Shown here: in pieces, positions 23,456-32,602 of the stretch
Numbering within the stretch: position 1 is the first letter of the stretch
Layout: every line of letters starts with the position of its first letter
Source: a bacterium
GTDB taxonomy: Bacteria; Actinomycetota; Acidimicrobiia; Acidimicrobiales; Bin134
Assembly: GCA_028819295.1 (NCBI GenBank)
Contig: JAPPMA010000058.1
Location: 1,172 to 59,478, forward strand
DNA: 58,307 nucleotides
Direction of reading: 5' to 3'
Made by a program: the position numbers and the translations under genes
Notes under the pieces: generated by a model
What the model was told of the DNA's origin: nothing
Seen by the model: the letters and a program-made list of their open reading frames with translations, nothing else
Database searches by the model: none

Positions 23456-24772
23456 ATGAGCGCCGACCTGTTTGCCGACGCTGCCGCTGAACGCCTGGCC
23501 AAGGCCGCTCCGCTGGCCGACCGGCTTCGGCCCCGCAACTTGGACGAGCTGGTCGGCCAAGAGCACCTGCTCGGACGGGGCAAGCCGCTCCGCAGCCTCA
23601 TCGAGTCGGACCGCCTGTCGTCGGCCATCTTGTGGGGGCCGCCGGGCACGGGCAAGACCACCATCGCCCGGCTGGTAGCCGACACCACCGCCCGCGCCTA
23701 CGTGCAGCTCTCCGCGGTCTCCGCCTCGGTGAAGGATGTGCGAGAGGTGATGGCCTCGGCCCGCGACCGCCTCGGGCAGCACGACCAGGGCACGATCTTG
23801 TTCCTCGACGAGGTCCACCGGTTCAACCGGGCCCAGCAAGACGCCCTGCTTCCCGCAGTCGAGTCCGGGCTCATCACGCTGATCGGCGCCACCACCGAGA
23901 ACCCGTACTTCGAGGTGAACCCCCCGCTGCGGTCCCGGTCCACCCTGTTCCGCCTCGAGCCGCTGGACGCCGATTCGCTGGGCGAACTGCTGCGCCGAGG
24001 ACTGCGGGCCGAAGGCGCCGAAGCCGACGACAACGCGCTGGATCATCTGGCGACGCAGGCCGCCGGAGACGGCCGCCAAGCCCTGACCAGCCTGGAAGTG
24101 GCCGTGGCCCTGGCATCGGCCCGCCTCGGTGATCGGCCCCGGGTCACCCTGTCCGATGCCGAGGATGCCCTGGGGGCCAGCGCAGTCCGCTATGGCCGCG
24201 ACGAGCACTACGACGTCATCAGCGCCTTCATCAAGAGCCTGCGGGGGTCCGACCCCGACGCCGGGCTGTACTGGCTGGCGCGGATGCTGGAGGCAGGGGA
24301 GGATCCCCGGTTCATCGCCCGCCGGATGGTGGTTCTGGCCTCTGAGGATGTCGGCATGGCCGACTCGCAGGCTCTGGTGGTGGCCGATGCCGCGGCCCGG
24401 GCGGTGGAGTATGTCGGGCTGCCCGAAGCGCAGCTCAACCTGGCCCATGCGGTGGTGTATCTGGCCACCGCCCCCAAGTCGAACACGGTCACCGCCGCGC
24501 TCGCCAAGGCCCGAGCCGACGCCGGCGACGGCAGCGGTGAAGTGCCGGCCCATCTCCGAGACGCCCACTATCAGGGCGCCGCCGGTCTAGGGCACGGCAA
24601 GGGCTACGTGTATCCTCATGATGATCCCCAGGGGTGGGTGAGCCAGCAATATCGCCCTGATCGCTTTGAGGATCAGGGCTATTACCGTCCTTCACAACAC
24701 GGTGCTGAAAAGGAGATTCAACAGTTGATGATGAGCCGGAAAACCCACAGCGACGACAGCGGGGAAGGCTGA
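23456..24772 (+). CDS. rarA: Replication-associated recombination protein RarA (MgsA)
   Basis: RarA is an AAA+ ATPase related to clamp-loader subunits that acts at stalled replication forks. The 438-residue protein shows [17 protein letters not shown], Walker [17 protein letters not shown], Walker [21 protein letters not shown], sensor 1 [19 protein letters not shown], and the C-terminal tetramerisation region with [20 protein letters not shown] and [13 protein letters not shown]. It lies between aspS and alaS, a frequent actinobacterial order. The stop overlaps the next ATG (TGATG). Confidence 0.95.
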   Translation: MSADLFADAAAERLAKAAPLADRLRPRNLDELVGQEHLLGRGKPLRSLIESDRLSSAILWGPPGTGKTTIARLVADTTARAYVQLSAVSASVKDVREVMASARDRLGQHDQGTILFLDEVHRFNRAQQDALLPAVESGLITLIGATTENPYFEVNPPLRSRSTLFRLEPLDADSLGELLRRGLRAEGAEADDNALDHLATQAAGDGRQALTSLEVAVALASARLGDRPRVTLSDAEDALGASAVRYGRDEHYDVISAFIKSLRGSDPDAGLYWLARMLEAGEDPRFIARRMVVLASEDVGMADSQALVVADAAARAVEYVGLPEAQLNLAHAVVYLATAPKSNTVTAALAKARADAGDGSGEVPAHLRDAHYQGAAGLGHGKGYVYPHDDPQGWVSQQYRPDRFEDQGYYRPSQHGAEKEIQQLMMSRKTHSDDSGEG

Positions 24773-25020
24773 TGCCCAAGCGACTCGTGTGGTTCGCCGC
24801 GGGGGCGGGCGCCGGGGCGGCCGGAGCGTCTTATGTGCGCCGCAAGCTGCGCCAGGCCACTCAGCGGACGGTCCCCATCAGAACGGGGTCCGATGCCAGC
24901 GCCCGCATGAGGGCGGCCGCTTCCGAAGCCCGAGCCGCCCTGGCCGAGGGCACCGCCGCGGTCCGGCGCTATCGGGCCGAGGTCGCCCGCCGGGCCCTCG
25001 AGGATCCCCCATCTCGGTGA
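24772..25020 (+). CDS. Small alanine-rich protein of unknown function
   Basis: An 82-residue protein with an N-terminal glycine/alanine-rich hydrophobic stretch (LVWFAAGAGAGAAGASYV) that could be a weak membrane anchor. A basic, helical, Ala/Arg-rich tail follows (ASARMRAAASEARAALAEGT). The ATG overlaps the rarA stop and alaS follows after 10 bp, so it is cotranscribed with both. I do not recognise a family. The tight spacing is the main support for it being a real gene. Confidence 0.7.
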   Translation: MPKRLVWFAAGAGAGAAGASYVRRKLRQATQRTVPIRTGSDASARMRAAASEARAALAEGTAAVRRYRAEVARRALEDPPSR

Positions 25021-25030
25021 GGAAGGCGAC

Positions 25031-27607
25031 TTGACCCCCAGGCGAGCCCAGGAGATCCGCAGCGCGTTCACCTCATTCTTCGGCGAGCGGGGCCACGCCG
25101 TGCTGCCGTCGGCCAGCCTGATTCCCCGCGACCCCACGGTGCTGTTCACCGTGGCCGGGATGGTGCCGTTCAAGCCCTACTTCCTGGGCGAGGAGGCCTC
25201 ACCCCATCCTCGGACGGTCACCGTGCAGAAATGCGTGCGAGCCGGGGGCAAGCACAACGACCTCGACGAGATCGGGCGCACCCGCCGCCACCTCACGTTC
25301 TTCGAGATGCTGGGCAACTTCAGCTTCGGCGACTACTTCAAGACCGAGGCCATCGGCTGGGCCTGGGAGTTCGTCACCGAGGGCCTGGGCTTCGACCCCG
25401 ACCGGCTGTGGGTAACCGTCCACCTCAGCGATGACGAGGCCGCCGAGATATGGCGGGAGGCAGCCGGGGTGTCGCCCGACCGGATCCAGCGGATGGACGA
25501 GGACAACTACTGGCGCATGGCCGACACCGGCCCGTGCGGCCCCTGCTCGGAGATCTTCTTCGACAAGGGGCCGGAGTTCGGCGCCGACGGCGGCCCGGCC
25601 CGCGGCGGCGAGGAGCGCTTCTTGGAGTTCTGGAACCTGGTGTTCATGCAGTTCGACCAGCGGCCCGACGGCCAGGTGCCGCTGCCCCGGCCCAGCATCG
25701 ACACCGGCGCCGGCCTCGAGCGCATCCTCACCCTCATCCAGGGGGTGGACTCGGTGTTCGACATCGACGAGATGGCCGAGCTGGTGGGCGAGGCCTCCGC
25801 AGCAACGGGGGTGAGGCTGGGGGCGGCCGAGCACAGCGACATCACCCTGCGGATTCTGGCCGAGCACGCCCGCACCATGACCTTCCTCATCTCCGACGGG
25901 GTGTTCCCCTCCAACGAGGACCGGGGCTACGTGCTGCGCCGCATCATGCGCCGGGCCATCCGCCGGGCCTATCTGCTGGGGGTCACCGAGGTGGTCACCC
26001 CCAAGCTGGTCGACAAGGTGGTCGGCATCATGGGCCACGATTATCCCGACCTCGTGGCCAACCACAGCTTCGTGCGCGACGTGGTCGCCCGCGAAGAGGA
26101 GAGCTTCCGGTCCACCCTGGCCCAGGGATCGCAGATCCTCGACGACGCCATCGACCGCCTCGGCGACGGCGAGGCGCTGTCGGGCGATTTGGCCTTTCTG
26201 CTGCACGACACCTACGGGTTCCCGTTCGAGGTGACCGAGGAGACCGCCCGGGAGCGGGAAGTGGCCGTGGACCGGGACGGCTTCGACCAGCTCATGGAAG
26301 GCCAGCGCACCCGGGCCCGCCAGGACTTCGAGGCCCGGCACGCCACCTCAGCCGACGTGTCGGCCTATGCCGCGGTGGTGGCCGAGCACGGCCCCACCGA
26401 GTTCGTCGGCCGAGACTGCGACATCGCCGAGGCCGTGGTGCTGGCCGTCACCGACGACGGAATCATCTTGGACCGCACCCCCTTCTACGCCGAATCCGGC
26501 GGCCAGGTGGGTGACACCGGAACCATCGCCTCGCCCACCGGCCGGGCTGCGGTTGCCGACACCTCCTATGCGGTGCCCGAGCTGCACCTGCATCACGCCG
26601 AGTCGCTCGACGGCGAGATCGCGGTGGGCCAAACGGTGATCGCGGCCATCGACACCGACCGGCGGGCGGCCATCCGGCGCAACCACACCGCCACCCACCT
26701 GCTGCACTGGGCGTTGAAGGAAACGCTGGGCGACCACGTCAAACAGCAGGGCTCGCTGGTGGCCGACGACCGGCTGCGCTTCGACTTCACCCACTTTGAA
26801 GCCCTCGATGCCCGCCAGATCGCCGAGATCGAGCGGCTGGCCAACGCCGACATCCTGGACAACCCCCCCACCCGCAACTACGAGACGTCGATGGCCGAGG
26901 CCACCGAGGCCGGGGCCATCGCCTTCTTCGGCGACAAGTACGGCGAGAGGGTGCGGGTGCTGGAGGCCGGCCCGCACTCCATCGAGCTGTGCGGCGGCAC
27001 CCATGTGCGGGCCCTGGGCGACATAGGCCCGGTGAAGATCGTGTCCGAGGGCTCCATCGGGGCCAACATCCGCCGGATCGAGGCGGTCACCGGCACCCGG
27101 CCGGTGGAGCTGCTCGCCGAGAAGGAGCAGGTGGTGGCCCTCACCGCCGAGCGGTTGGGGGTTCCCGCCGACCAGCTCTTGGCCGGGGCCGACAAGCGCA
27201 TGGCTGAGATCAAGGGCCTCCGGGCCGAGCTGGCCGAGCTGCGCCAAGCGGTGTCATCCGACCAGTCGGCGGTGTTGGCCCAGCAGGCCGTCGACGGGGT
27301 TGTGGTGGCGCTGGTGGCGGGCGTCGACCGGGGCCAGCTTCGCGATCTGGCCATCGCCACCAGAGACCGGCCCGGCGTGGCCGCGGTGGTGCTGGGCGCG
27401 GCCCCCGAGGGCGGCGGTGCGGCCCTGGTGGCCGCCGTCACCCCCGACAGCGACCGGCATGCCGGCGAGCTGATCGCCGAGGCGGCCGCCACCATCGGCG
27501 GCGGCGGCGGCCGAGACGCCAAGCTGGCCATCGCCGGCGGCCGTGATCCGTCGCGTCTGGAAGAGGCCCTGAGCCAAGTGCGAGCTTCCGCCGGCATCAA
27601 CGGCTGA
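25031..27607 (+). CDS. alaS: Alanyl-tRNA synthetase
   Basis: AlaRS charges tRNA-Ala by recognising its G3-U70 pair and edits mischarged Ser/Gly. The 858-residue protein begins MTPRRAQEIRSAFTSFFGERG. It has the aminoacylation motifs (LFTVAGMVPFKPYFLG, RHLTFFEMLGNFSFGDYFK, SIDTGAGLERI), the editing-domain metal motifs NHTATHLLHWAL and CGGTHV, and a C-terminal DHHA1-like domain rich in GGGGGRDAKLAIAGG. The TTG start has GGAAGG 5-10 nt upstream, a true Shine-Dalgarno site. The stop overlaps the ruvX ATG. Confidence 0.96.
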   Translation: MTPRRAQEIRSAFTSFFGERGHAVLPSASLIPRDPTVLFTVAGMVPFKPYFLGEEASPHPRTVTVQKCVRAGGKHNDLDEIGRTRRHLTFFEMLGNFSFGDYFKTEAIGWAWEFVTEGLGFDPDRLWVTVHLSDDEAAEIWREAAGVSPDRIQRMDEDNYWRMADTGPCGPCSEIFFDKGPEFGADGGPARGGEERFLEFWNLVFMQFDQRPDGQVPLPRPSIDTGAGLERILTLIQGVDSVFDIDEMAELVGEASAATGVRLGAAEHSDITLRILAEHARTMTFLISDGVFPSNEDRGYVLRRIMRRAIRRAYLLGVTEVVTPKLVDKVVGIMGHDYPDLVANHSFVRDVVAREEESFRSTLAQGSQILDDAIDRLGDGEALSGDLAFLLHDTYGFPFEVTEETAREREVAVDRDGFDQLMEGQRTRARQDFEARHATSADVSAYAAVVAEHGPTEFVGRDCDIAEAVVLAVTDDGIILDRTPFYAESGGQVGDTGTIASPTGRAAVADTSYAVPELHLHHAESLDGEIAVGQTVIAAIDTDRRAAIRRNHTATHLLHWALKETLGDHVKQQGSLVADDRLRFDFTHFEALDARQIAEIERLANADILDNPPTRNYETSMAEATEAGAIAFFGDKYGERVRVLEAGPHSIELCGGTHVRALGDIGPVKIVSEGSIGANIRRIEAVTGTRPVELLAEKEQVVALTAERLGVPADQLLAGADKRMAEIKGLRAELAELRQAVSSDQSAVLAQQAVDGVVVALVAGVDRGQLRDLAIATRDRPGVAAVVLGAAPEGGGAALVAAVTPDSDRHAGELIAEAAATIGGGGGRDAKLAIAGGRDPSRLEEALSQVRASAGING

Positions 27608-28041
27608 TGGGAACGAGGGCGCTGGGCATCGACCTCGGCGAGAGGCGCATCGGTGTGGCCGTCTCCGACGCCGAGGGCCGGCTGGCCACCCCGCTGACCG
27701 TGATCGAGCGCTCTGGCAGCCGCAAGCGAGACCACCGCCGAATCGCCGAGCTGGCCGCCGAATGCCAAGCCGGAGTGGTGGTGGTGGGCCTGCCCCTGTC
27801 AATGGACGGCAGCACCGGGCCAGCCGCCCGCGGCGCCCAGAGCGAAGTCCGACAGCTCGAAGCGGCGCTGGACGTCCCGGTGCTGACCCATGACGAGCGG
27901 CTGACCACCGTCATCGCCGAGCGATCCCTGGCCGAGTCGGGCCTTCGCGCCAAGGCCCGCCGCAAGCGGGTCGACATGGTGGCCGCGTCGGTCATCCTCC
28001 AGGGCTGGCTCGACGCCGCCGACTTGCACCCGAGGCCATGA
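27607..28041 (+). CDS. ruvX: RuvX/YqgF family RNase H-fold nuclease
   Basis: YqgF acts as a pre-16S rRNA processing nuclease or junction-resolvase-like enzyme. The 144-residue protein has the RNase H-like start ALGIDLGERRIGVAVSDAEG, the VVVVGLPLSMDGSTGPAAR motif, THDERLTTVIAERSL, and the final RRKRVDMVAASVILQGWLD with its catalytic Asp. It sits between alaS and mltG as in other actinobacteria, with overlapping stop/start at alaS. Confidence 0.93.
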   Translation: MGTRALGIDLGERRIGVAVSDAEGRLATPLTVIERSGSRKRDHRRIAELAAECQAGVVVVGLPLSMDGSTGPAARGAQSEVRQLEAALDVPVLTHDERLTTVIAERSLAESGLRAKARRKRVDMVAASVILQGWLDAADLHPRP

Positions 28042-28075
28042 CCGGCAACATCTGGCAAAGCTGGCTCGACTCCAC

Positions 28076-29176
28076 ATGAGCACAGATGACGACCCCCAAG
28101 ACTGGGACTGGCTGCCCCGGAGAACTTCCACCCTCACCCGGGTCGTCATCTTGCTGGGCCTGTTGGGCGTCGTCGTGCTGATGGCCTCGCTGGTGGTCAA
28201 GGGCTGGATCGACGACCGCCTCGACCCGCCTGGCGGCGAAGGCCCAGAACTGGTGGTCAACATCCCCCAGGGCGCGTCCATCAACGACATCGCCCGCATC
28301 CTCGACGACGATGGGGTGGTGGCCAACTCCACGGTGTTCCGCTACTACCTGCGCTACAAGGGTGCCGGCGACTTCCAGGCCGGCACCTATGTTTTGAACG
28401 AGAACATGGCCGTTTGGCGGGCCAAAGACGCGCTGTTGGCCGGTCCCGCCTCCGGGCCGGTGGAGCAGGACTTGCCGGTGCTGGTGCCCGAGGGCCTGAC
28501 CCTGGTCCAGATACAGGGACAGCTCCTGGCCCAGGTTCCCACCTTCGACACCGACGAGTTGGCCCGGGCCTTGGCCTTCCCGCCGGTGCGATCAAGCTAC
28601 CAGCCGCCCAACAGCACCTTGGAGGGGATGCTCTTCCCCGACACCTATCTGCTCGACGCAGCCACATCCGAGGACGAGGCCGCCCTCGTCGTGCGCATGG
28701 TGAACCAGTTCGACCTGGTGGCCTCTGAGGTGGGCTTGGCCGCCGCTCCCGACACGGTGCGGGTCACCCCCTACGAAGCGGTCATCGTGGCCTCGCTGAT
28801 CGAGAAGGAGGCCCTCATCGAGGAGGACAGGGCCAAGATCGCCAGGGTGGTCTACAACCGACTGGGCCTGGGAATGCCGCTTCAGATCGACGCTGCGGTG
28901 CGCTACGCGGTACACAAGCCCTCCGATCCGCTGACCCTCACCGATCTGCGGGTGGACAATCCCTACAACCTGTACAACCGAACCGGCCTGCCCCCCGGGC
29001 CGATCGCCGCACCCGGACGGGCGTCGCTCGAGGCCGCGCTGAACCCCGCCGACGGCTTCTGGCTGTTCTACGCCCGCACCGATGATCCGGCGCCCGGCGC
29101 CCACACCTTCACCGTCACCTTCGAAGAACACCAAGCCGCGGTGGCCCTCTGCCGAGAACGGGAGCTGGGATGCTGA
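28076..29176 (+). CDS. mltG: Endolytic murein transglycosylase MltG
   Basis: MltG cleaves nascent glycan strands and sets their length. The 366-residue protein has a cytoplasmic N-terminus (MSTDDDPQDWDWLPRR), one membrane helix (RVVILLGLLGVVVLMASLVV), a LysM-like segment (VVNIPQGASINDIARILDDD), and the YceG catalytic region with LEGMLFPDTYLL, ASLIEKEA (catalytic Glu), RVVYNRLGLGMPLQIDAAVRY and YNLYNRTGLPPGPIAAPG. Its 3' end overlaps aroE by 7 bp. Confidence 0.94.
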   Translation: MSTDDDPQDWDWLPRRTSTLTRVVILLGLLGVVVLMASLVVKGWIDDRLDPPGGEGPELVVNIPQGASINDIARILDDDGVVANSTVFRYYLRYKGAGDFQAGTYVLNENMAVWRAKDALLAGPASGPVEQDLPVLVPEGLTLVQIQGQLLAQVPTFDTDELARALAFPPVRSSYQPPNSTLEGMLFPDTYLLDAATSEDEAALVVRMVNQFDLVASEVGLAAAPDTVRVTPYEAVIVASLIEKEALIEEDRAKIARVVYNRLGLGMPLQIDAAVRYAVHKPSDPLTLTDLRVDNPYNLYNRTGLPPGPIAAPGRASLEAALNPADGFWLFYARTDDPAPGAHTFTVTFEEHQAAVALCRERELGC

Positions 29177-30021
29177 ACCCCATCGGGATGGCCCCCGACA
29201 CCGAGGTCGCCGCCGGGGTGATCGGCTATCCCGTGCGCCATTCCCTGTCGCCGGCCATCTGCCAGGCCGCGTTCGACGAGCTTGGGCTGGATTGGGTTTA
29301 CGCCGCCTTCGAGGTGGCGCCCGGAGAGGCCGGCCGGGCGCTCGACCACATGCGGAACCAGGGCATGGCCGGGTTGTCGGTGACCATGCCCCACAAGGCC
29401 TACGCAGCCGCCGCGGTGGACGAGCTCAGCGACGCGGCGGCGGCCTTGGGGGCGGTGAACTGCGTGGGCCGCGACGGCGACCGACTCGTCGGCCACAACA
29501 CCGACGGCGCCGGATTCTGCGACGCCCTGCGGGCCGACGGGCTGGAGGTCGCCGGGATCGGCTGCGCCGTTCTGGGCGCGGGCGGGGCGGCCCGGGCGGT
29601 GGTGGCCGAGTTGGCCCGCCGGGGGGCGGCCGAGGTGGCGGTGATCGCCCGCCGACCAGACCGGGCGGCGTCGGCGGCGCGGCTGGCCGGCCCGGCCGGA
29701 ACATTGGCCGGCCCCGCCGACGTCGGCCAGTACCGCCTGGTGGTGAACGCCACCCCGGTGGGGATGGCCGAGACCGAGGGCGCGGGCCAGCTTCCCGTTG
29801 ACCCCGACCTCATCCACCCGGGCCAGCATGTGGCCGAGCTGGTTTACAATCCGCTTCACACCCCGCTGTTGGCCGAATGCCGGCGACGGGGCGTGCCCGC
29901 ATCCACCGGGGTGGGGATGCTCGTGTACCAGGCCGCCCACGCCGTTCGGATCTGGACCGGCGCCGAACCCCCCACCCAGGCCATGACCGCGGCAGCCACC
30001 GCCGCCCTCAAGGGCAGATGA
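29170..30021 (+). CDS. aroE: Shikimate dehydrogenase
   Basis: AroE reduces 3-dehydroshikimate with NADPH. The 283-residue protein has GVIGYPVRHSLSPAICQAAF (shikimate binding), LSVTMPHKAYA with the catalytic Lys, GAVNCV, GHNTDGAGFCDAL, and the nucleotide-binding GAGGAARAVVAELARRGA. GGGAGC lies 6-9 nt before the ATG. It overlaps mltG and leads the shikimate genes aroK-aroB-aroQ, which follow after a prepilin peptidase and a tiny gene. Confidence 0.95.
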   Translation: MLNPIGMAPDTEVAAGVIGYPVRHSLSPAICQAAFDELGLDWVYAAFEVAPGEAGRALDHMRNQGMAGLSVTMPHKAYAAAAVDELSDAAAALGAVNCVGRDGDRLVGHNTDGAGFCDALRADGLEVAGIGCAVLGAGGAARAVVAELARRGAAEVAVIARRPDRAASAARLAGPAGTLAGPADVGQYRLVVNATPVGMAETEGAGQLPVDPDLIHPGQHVAELVYNPLHTPLLAECRRRGVPASTGVGMLVYQAAHAVRIWTGAEPPTQAMTAAATAALKGR

Positions 30022-30043
30022 GCGGGGCTGTTCGGGGCGAGCG

Positions 30044-30742
30044 GTGAGCACGCCCGCCATGGTCATTGCCGGGGTGGCCATCGGCACCGTGGCGGGCCGC
30101 TTTCTGCTGCCGCTGGTGTGGAGCTTCAAAGTGCGCGACAGCCGCTCCCTGCGGGTGATGGTCCCGCTGTCCACGGCCACCGTGTTGGGGGCGGCCGGCG
30201 GCATAATGGGCACCACCTGGGATGTGGTGCCGGTCTGGGCGCTGTTCGTCGCCCTGGTTGCGGTCACCACCGTGGATCTGTTCCACTACCGCATCCCCAA
30301 CGCCATCGTGTCCACCGCCGTGCTGGTTCTGCTGTCGCTGATAACCCTCATATCGCTGCTGCGAGGCAATCCGGGAATCATCGGCCAAGCAGCGGCCGCC
30401 GCTGGGCTCTACGGCGGCATCATGGCCGTGCTGCACACGGCCTCTAGGGGCAGCCTCGGGTGGGGCGATGTGAAGCTGTCGTTGCCGTTGGGCCTGGTGC
30501 TCGGCTGGGTGGGAGCAGGATACGGCCAGTCTCTGCTGTCCGTGCTGCTGGCCCTCGGCCTGGCCTCTGTGCTGGGGGCCATCATGGGCCTGTTCGTGTG
30601 GGGAGTCCGGGCCTTGGGCATAGAGCTCCTCCCCGACCCCATGGCCGACCCCGACAACCCCCGCCCCACCGTGTTCCCCTTCGCCCCCTCGATGGCCACC
30701 GCTGCCGCAGCCGTGGTGCTGGCCATTCCCGCGATGAGCTGA
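30044..30742 (+). CDS. Type 4 prepilin peptidase (A24 family)
   Basis: A 232-residue polytopic membrane protein with the two aspartates of the GxGD prepilin-peptidase class: TTVDLFHYRIPNAIVSTAVL and GWGDVKLSLPLGLVLGW. The N-terminal methyltransferase domain with its Cys tetrad is absent, as in many short actinobacterial versions. It would process type IV pilin-like or Tad/Flp pilins, but none are in the window. The GTG at 30044 lies 22 bp after aroE. The aroE-peptidase-aroK order matches Mycobacterium. Confidence 0.88.
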   Translation: MSTPAMVIAGVAIGTVAGRFLLPLVWSFKVRDSRSLRVMVPLSTATVLGAAGGIMGTTWDVVPVWALFVALVAVTTVDLFHYRIPNAIVSTAVLVLLSLITLISLLRGNPGIIGQAAAAAGLYGGIMAVLHTASRGSLGWGDVKLSLPLGLVLGWVGAGYGQSLLSVLLALGLASVLGAIMGLFVWGVRALGIELLPDPMADPDNPRPTVFPFAPSMATAAAAVVLAIPAMS

Positions 30743-30799
30743 ATGCCGGAAATAGTCGATATATGCAGAAAATACAGTTGTGGCCGATGTTGGCCTTGC

Positions 30800-30805
30800 T
30801 ATGCT
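30800..30805 (+). promoter_or_regulatory. -10 box TATGCT of a small membrane protein gene
   Basis: TATGCT ends 6 nt before ATG 30812. A TTGTGG sequence about 16 bp upstream may be the -35. Leaderless transcription is inferred. Confidence 0.5.
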
Positions 30806-30811
30806 GAGGGC

Positions 30812-30970
30812 ATGGAAGCCGCTCTCACCTCGCTCCTCAGCGTGTTGATCGCCCTGGTTCTGGGCGGCTTCGCCTGGCTGCGCTCTGACATAGTGCGGCT
30901 GTCAGCCCGAGTCGGCGACCTCACCAACCGTGTTGCGAAGATCGAGGGCATATTGGAGTCGCGCCAGTAG
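30812..30970 (+). CDS. 52-residue membrane/coiled-coil microprotein
   Basis: MEAALTSLLSVLIALVLGGF forms an N-terminal membrane helix. It is followed by a short coiled coil ending NRVAKIEGILESRQ. The shape (helix, then coiled coil with an R-x2-x-IE-x2-L ending) is the same as that of the larger proteins at 39428, 48551 and 56639. The ATG is set by the -10 box 6 nt upstream. It sits between the prepilin peptidase and aroK. Function unknown; possibly a regulator or spacer subunit of a membrane complex. Confidence 0.65.
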   Translation: MEAALTSLLSVLIALVLGGFAWLRSDIVRLSARVGDLTNRVAKIEGILESRQ

Positions 30971-31025
30971 GCGGCCGCCGCAGCGGGTGCGGTAACTGGT
31001 TGCGAAGGGGCAAACTGCCCCCCTG

Positions 31026-31031
31026 TAGTAT
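31026..31031 (+). promoter_or_regulatory. -10 box TAGTAT of aroK
   Basis: TAGTAT ends 6 nt before GTG 31038. Just upstream lies a 6-bp inverted repeat, GGGGCA-N3-TGCCCC (31007-31021), which could terminate the preceding transcript or act as an operator. Confidence 0.55.
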
Positions 31032-31037
31032 CGCGTT

Positions 31038-31568
31038 GTGGAAAGCAAACCCCATGTGGCCCTGATCGGGATGATGGGATCGGGGAAATCGACGGTGGGG
31101 TTCTGGCTGGCGCAGTCGGAGGGGCTGCGGTTCGTGGATCTGGACGCGGCCATCGAAGAGCGCCAGGGCCGGCCGGTTTCTGAGATCTTCGCGTCCGACG
31201 GCGAAGATCGCTTCCGCGACTTCGAGCAGTCGGAGCTGGCCGAGTGTCTGGCATCAGAGCAGCCGCTGGTGGTCTCCTGCGGCGGGGGGGCGGTGCTGCG
31301 GGCCGGCAATCGGGCCCTGCTGCGAGAGCGGGCATGGGTGTGCTGGCTGCGCGCCAATATCGACACGCTGAGCCAGCGGGTCCGCACCGGCGACAGCCGG
31401 CCCTTGCTGGGCGACGACCCAGTGGCCGATCTGATCCAGATCAGCGATGCCCGGGCCGAGCTGTACGCCGAGACCGCCCATTGGGTGATCGACGTGGACG
31501 GCCTAGAGGCCAACCAGGTCGCAGAGCAGGTCAGGCACATCCGCCCCCGCCAGTCCGCAGCCCGATGA
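31038..31568 (+). CDS. aroK: Shikimate kinase
   Basis: AroK phosphorylates shikimate with ATP. The 176-residue P-loop kinase has Walker A IGMMGSGKSTVG, the shikimate-binding FVDLDAAIEER and RDFEQSELAE, the CGGGAVL loop, and the lid Arg in TGDSRPLLGDDP. GTG 31038 follows the -10 box directly. The stop overlaps the aroB ATG (ATGA), so the two shikimate enzymes are co-translated. Confidence 0.95.
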   Translation: MESKPHVALIGMMGSGKSTVGFWLAQSEGLRFVDLDAAIEERQGRPVSEIFASDGEDRFRDFEQSELAECLASEQPLVVSCGGGAVLRAGNRALLRERAWVCWLRANIDTLSQRVRTGDSRPLLGDDPVADLIQISDARAELYAETAHWVIDVDGLEANQVAEQVRHIRPRQSAAR

Positions 31569-32602
31569 CCGCGGCATTCCTTCTCGATGATGCGCTCCGG
31601 GTGTCGGTGGAGCTGGGGGAGCGGTCTTACAACGTGTGGGTGGGTCCCGGCGTCCGCCATCGGCTGGCCGAGGTCGTCCCCCCCGGCGCGAGCCGGGTGG
31701 CGGTGGTCACCCAGGCCGCGGTGGCCGACGCGGGCATCACCGTCGACCCCGGCGTCGAGCACCGGGTGTTCATCACCGACGACGGCGAGCACATCAAAAC
31801 GATGGGAGCAGCAGAGCAGTTGTGCCGGGAGTTCGCCCAGTGGGGCCTCACCCGCCGCGACGCGGTGGTGGCGGTGGGCGGTGGGGCGGTCACCGACCTG
31901 GCCGGGTTCACCGCCGCCGTCTACCACCGGGGCATCCGGATGGTGTACGTGGCCACCACCCTGCTGGGCCAGATCGACGCCTCGGTGGGGGGCAAGACCG
32001 GCGTCAACCTGCCCGAGGGCAAGAACCTGGTGGGCGCCTTCTGGCAGCCGTCCGCGGTGCTGTGCGACACCGAGGCGCTCGACACCCTGCCCCCCGAGGA
32101 GATGCGGTCGGGTTTGGGGGAGATGGCCAAGTACCACTTCATCGCCGACGCCGATCTGCACTCGCTGGCGCTGCCCGAGCGCATCGCCCGCTGCGTGGCC
32201 ATCAAAGCCGAGGTGGTGGCGGCCGATGAGCGCGAGTCCGGGCGCCGGGCCGTGCTCAACTACGGCCACACCCTGGCCCACGCGCTCGAAGCCCACGGCG
32301 GCTACAACCTGCGCCACGGCGAGGCGGTGGCCATCGGGCTGGTGTACGCGGCCGAGCTGGCCCGCCGCGCCGGGCGGATCGACGCTAGCCGGGTAAGCGA
32401 GCACCGCCGGGTGGTGGGCGGCTACGGCCTGCCCACCTCGCTGCCCGCCGGCGCCGACACCGACAGCCTCGTCGAGCTGTTCAGCCGAGACAAGAAGGCG
32501 GTCGACGGGGTCACCTTCATGCTCGACGGCCCGAACGGCATCCAACCGGCCACCGGCCTGGCGCCCGCTCTGCTGCGAGAATCAATGGAGGCCATTCGAT
32601 GA
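31565..32602 (+). CDS. aroB: 3-Dehydroquinate synthase
   Basis: AroB converts DAHP to 3-dehydroquinate with NAD and a divalent metal. The 345-residue protein carries VVAVGGGAVTDLAGFTAAVY, ATTLLGQIDASVGGKTGVNL, GLGEMAKYHFI, ERESGRRAVLNYGHTLAHAL (metal His) and RHGEAVAIGLVYAAELA. The start is the ATG overlapping the aroK stop; the frame is open further upstream only as an aroK shadow. The stop TGA overlaps a 12-codon micro-ORF leading to aroQ. Confidence 0.95.
   Translation: MTAAFLLDDALRVSVELGERSYNVWVGPGVRHRLAEVVPPGASRVAVVTQAAVADAGITVDPGVEHRVFITDDGEHIKTMGAAEQLCREFAQWGLTRRDAVVAVGGGAVTDLAGFTAAVYHRGIRMVYVATTLLGQIDASVGGKTGVNLPEGKNLVGAFWQPSAVLCDTEALDTLPPEEMRSGLGEMAKYHFIADADLHSLALPERIARCVAIKAEVVAADERESGRRAVLNYGHTLAHALEAHGGYNLRHGEAVAIGLVYAAELARRAGRIDASRVSEHRRVVGGYGLPTSLPAGADTDSLVELFSRDKKAVDGVTFMLDGPNGIQPATGLAPALLRESMEAIR

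Noticed and set aside
21971..24568. 865-codon antisense frame opposite aspS and rarA
   Set aside because: Spans two well-supported genes on the other strand; composition typical of a shadow frame.
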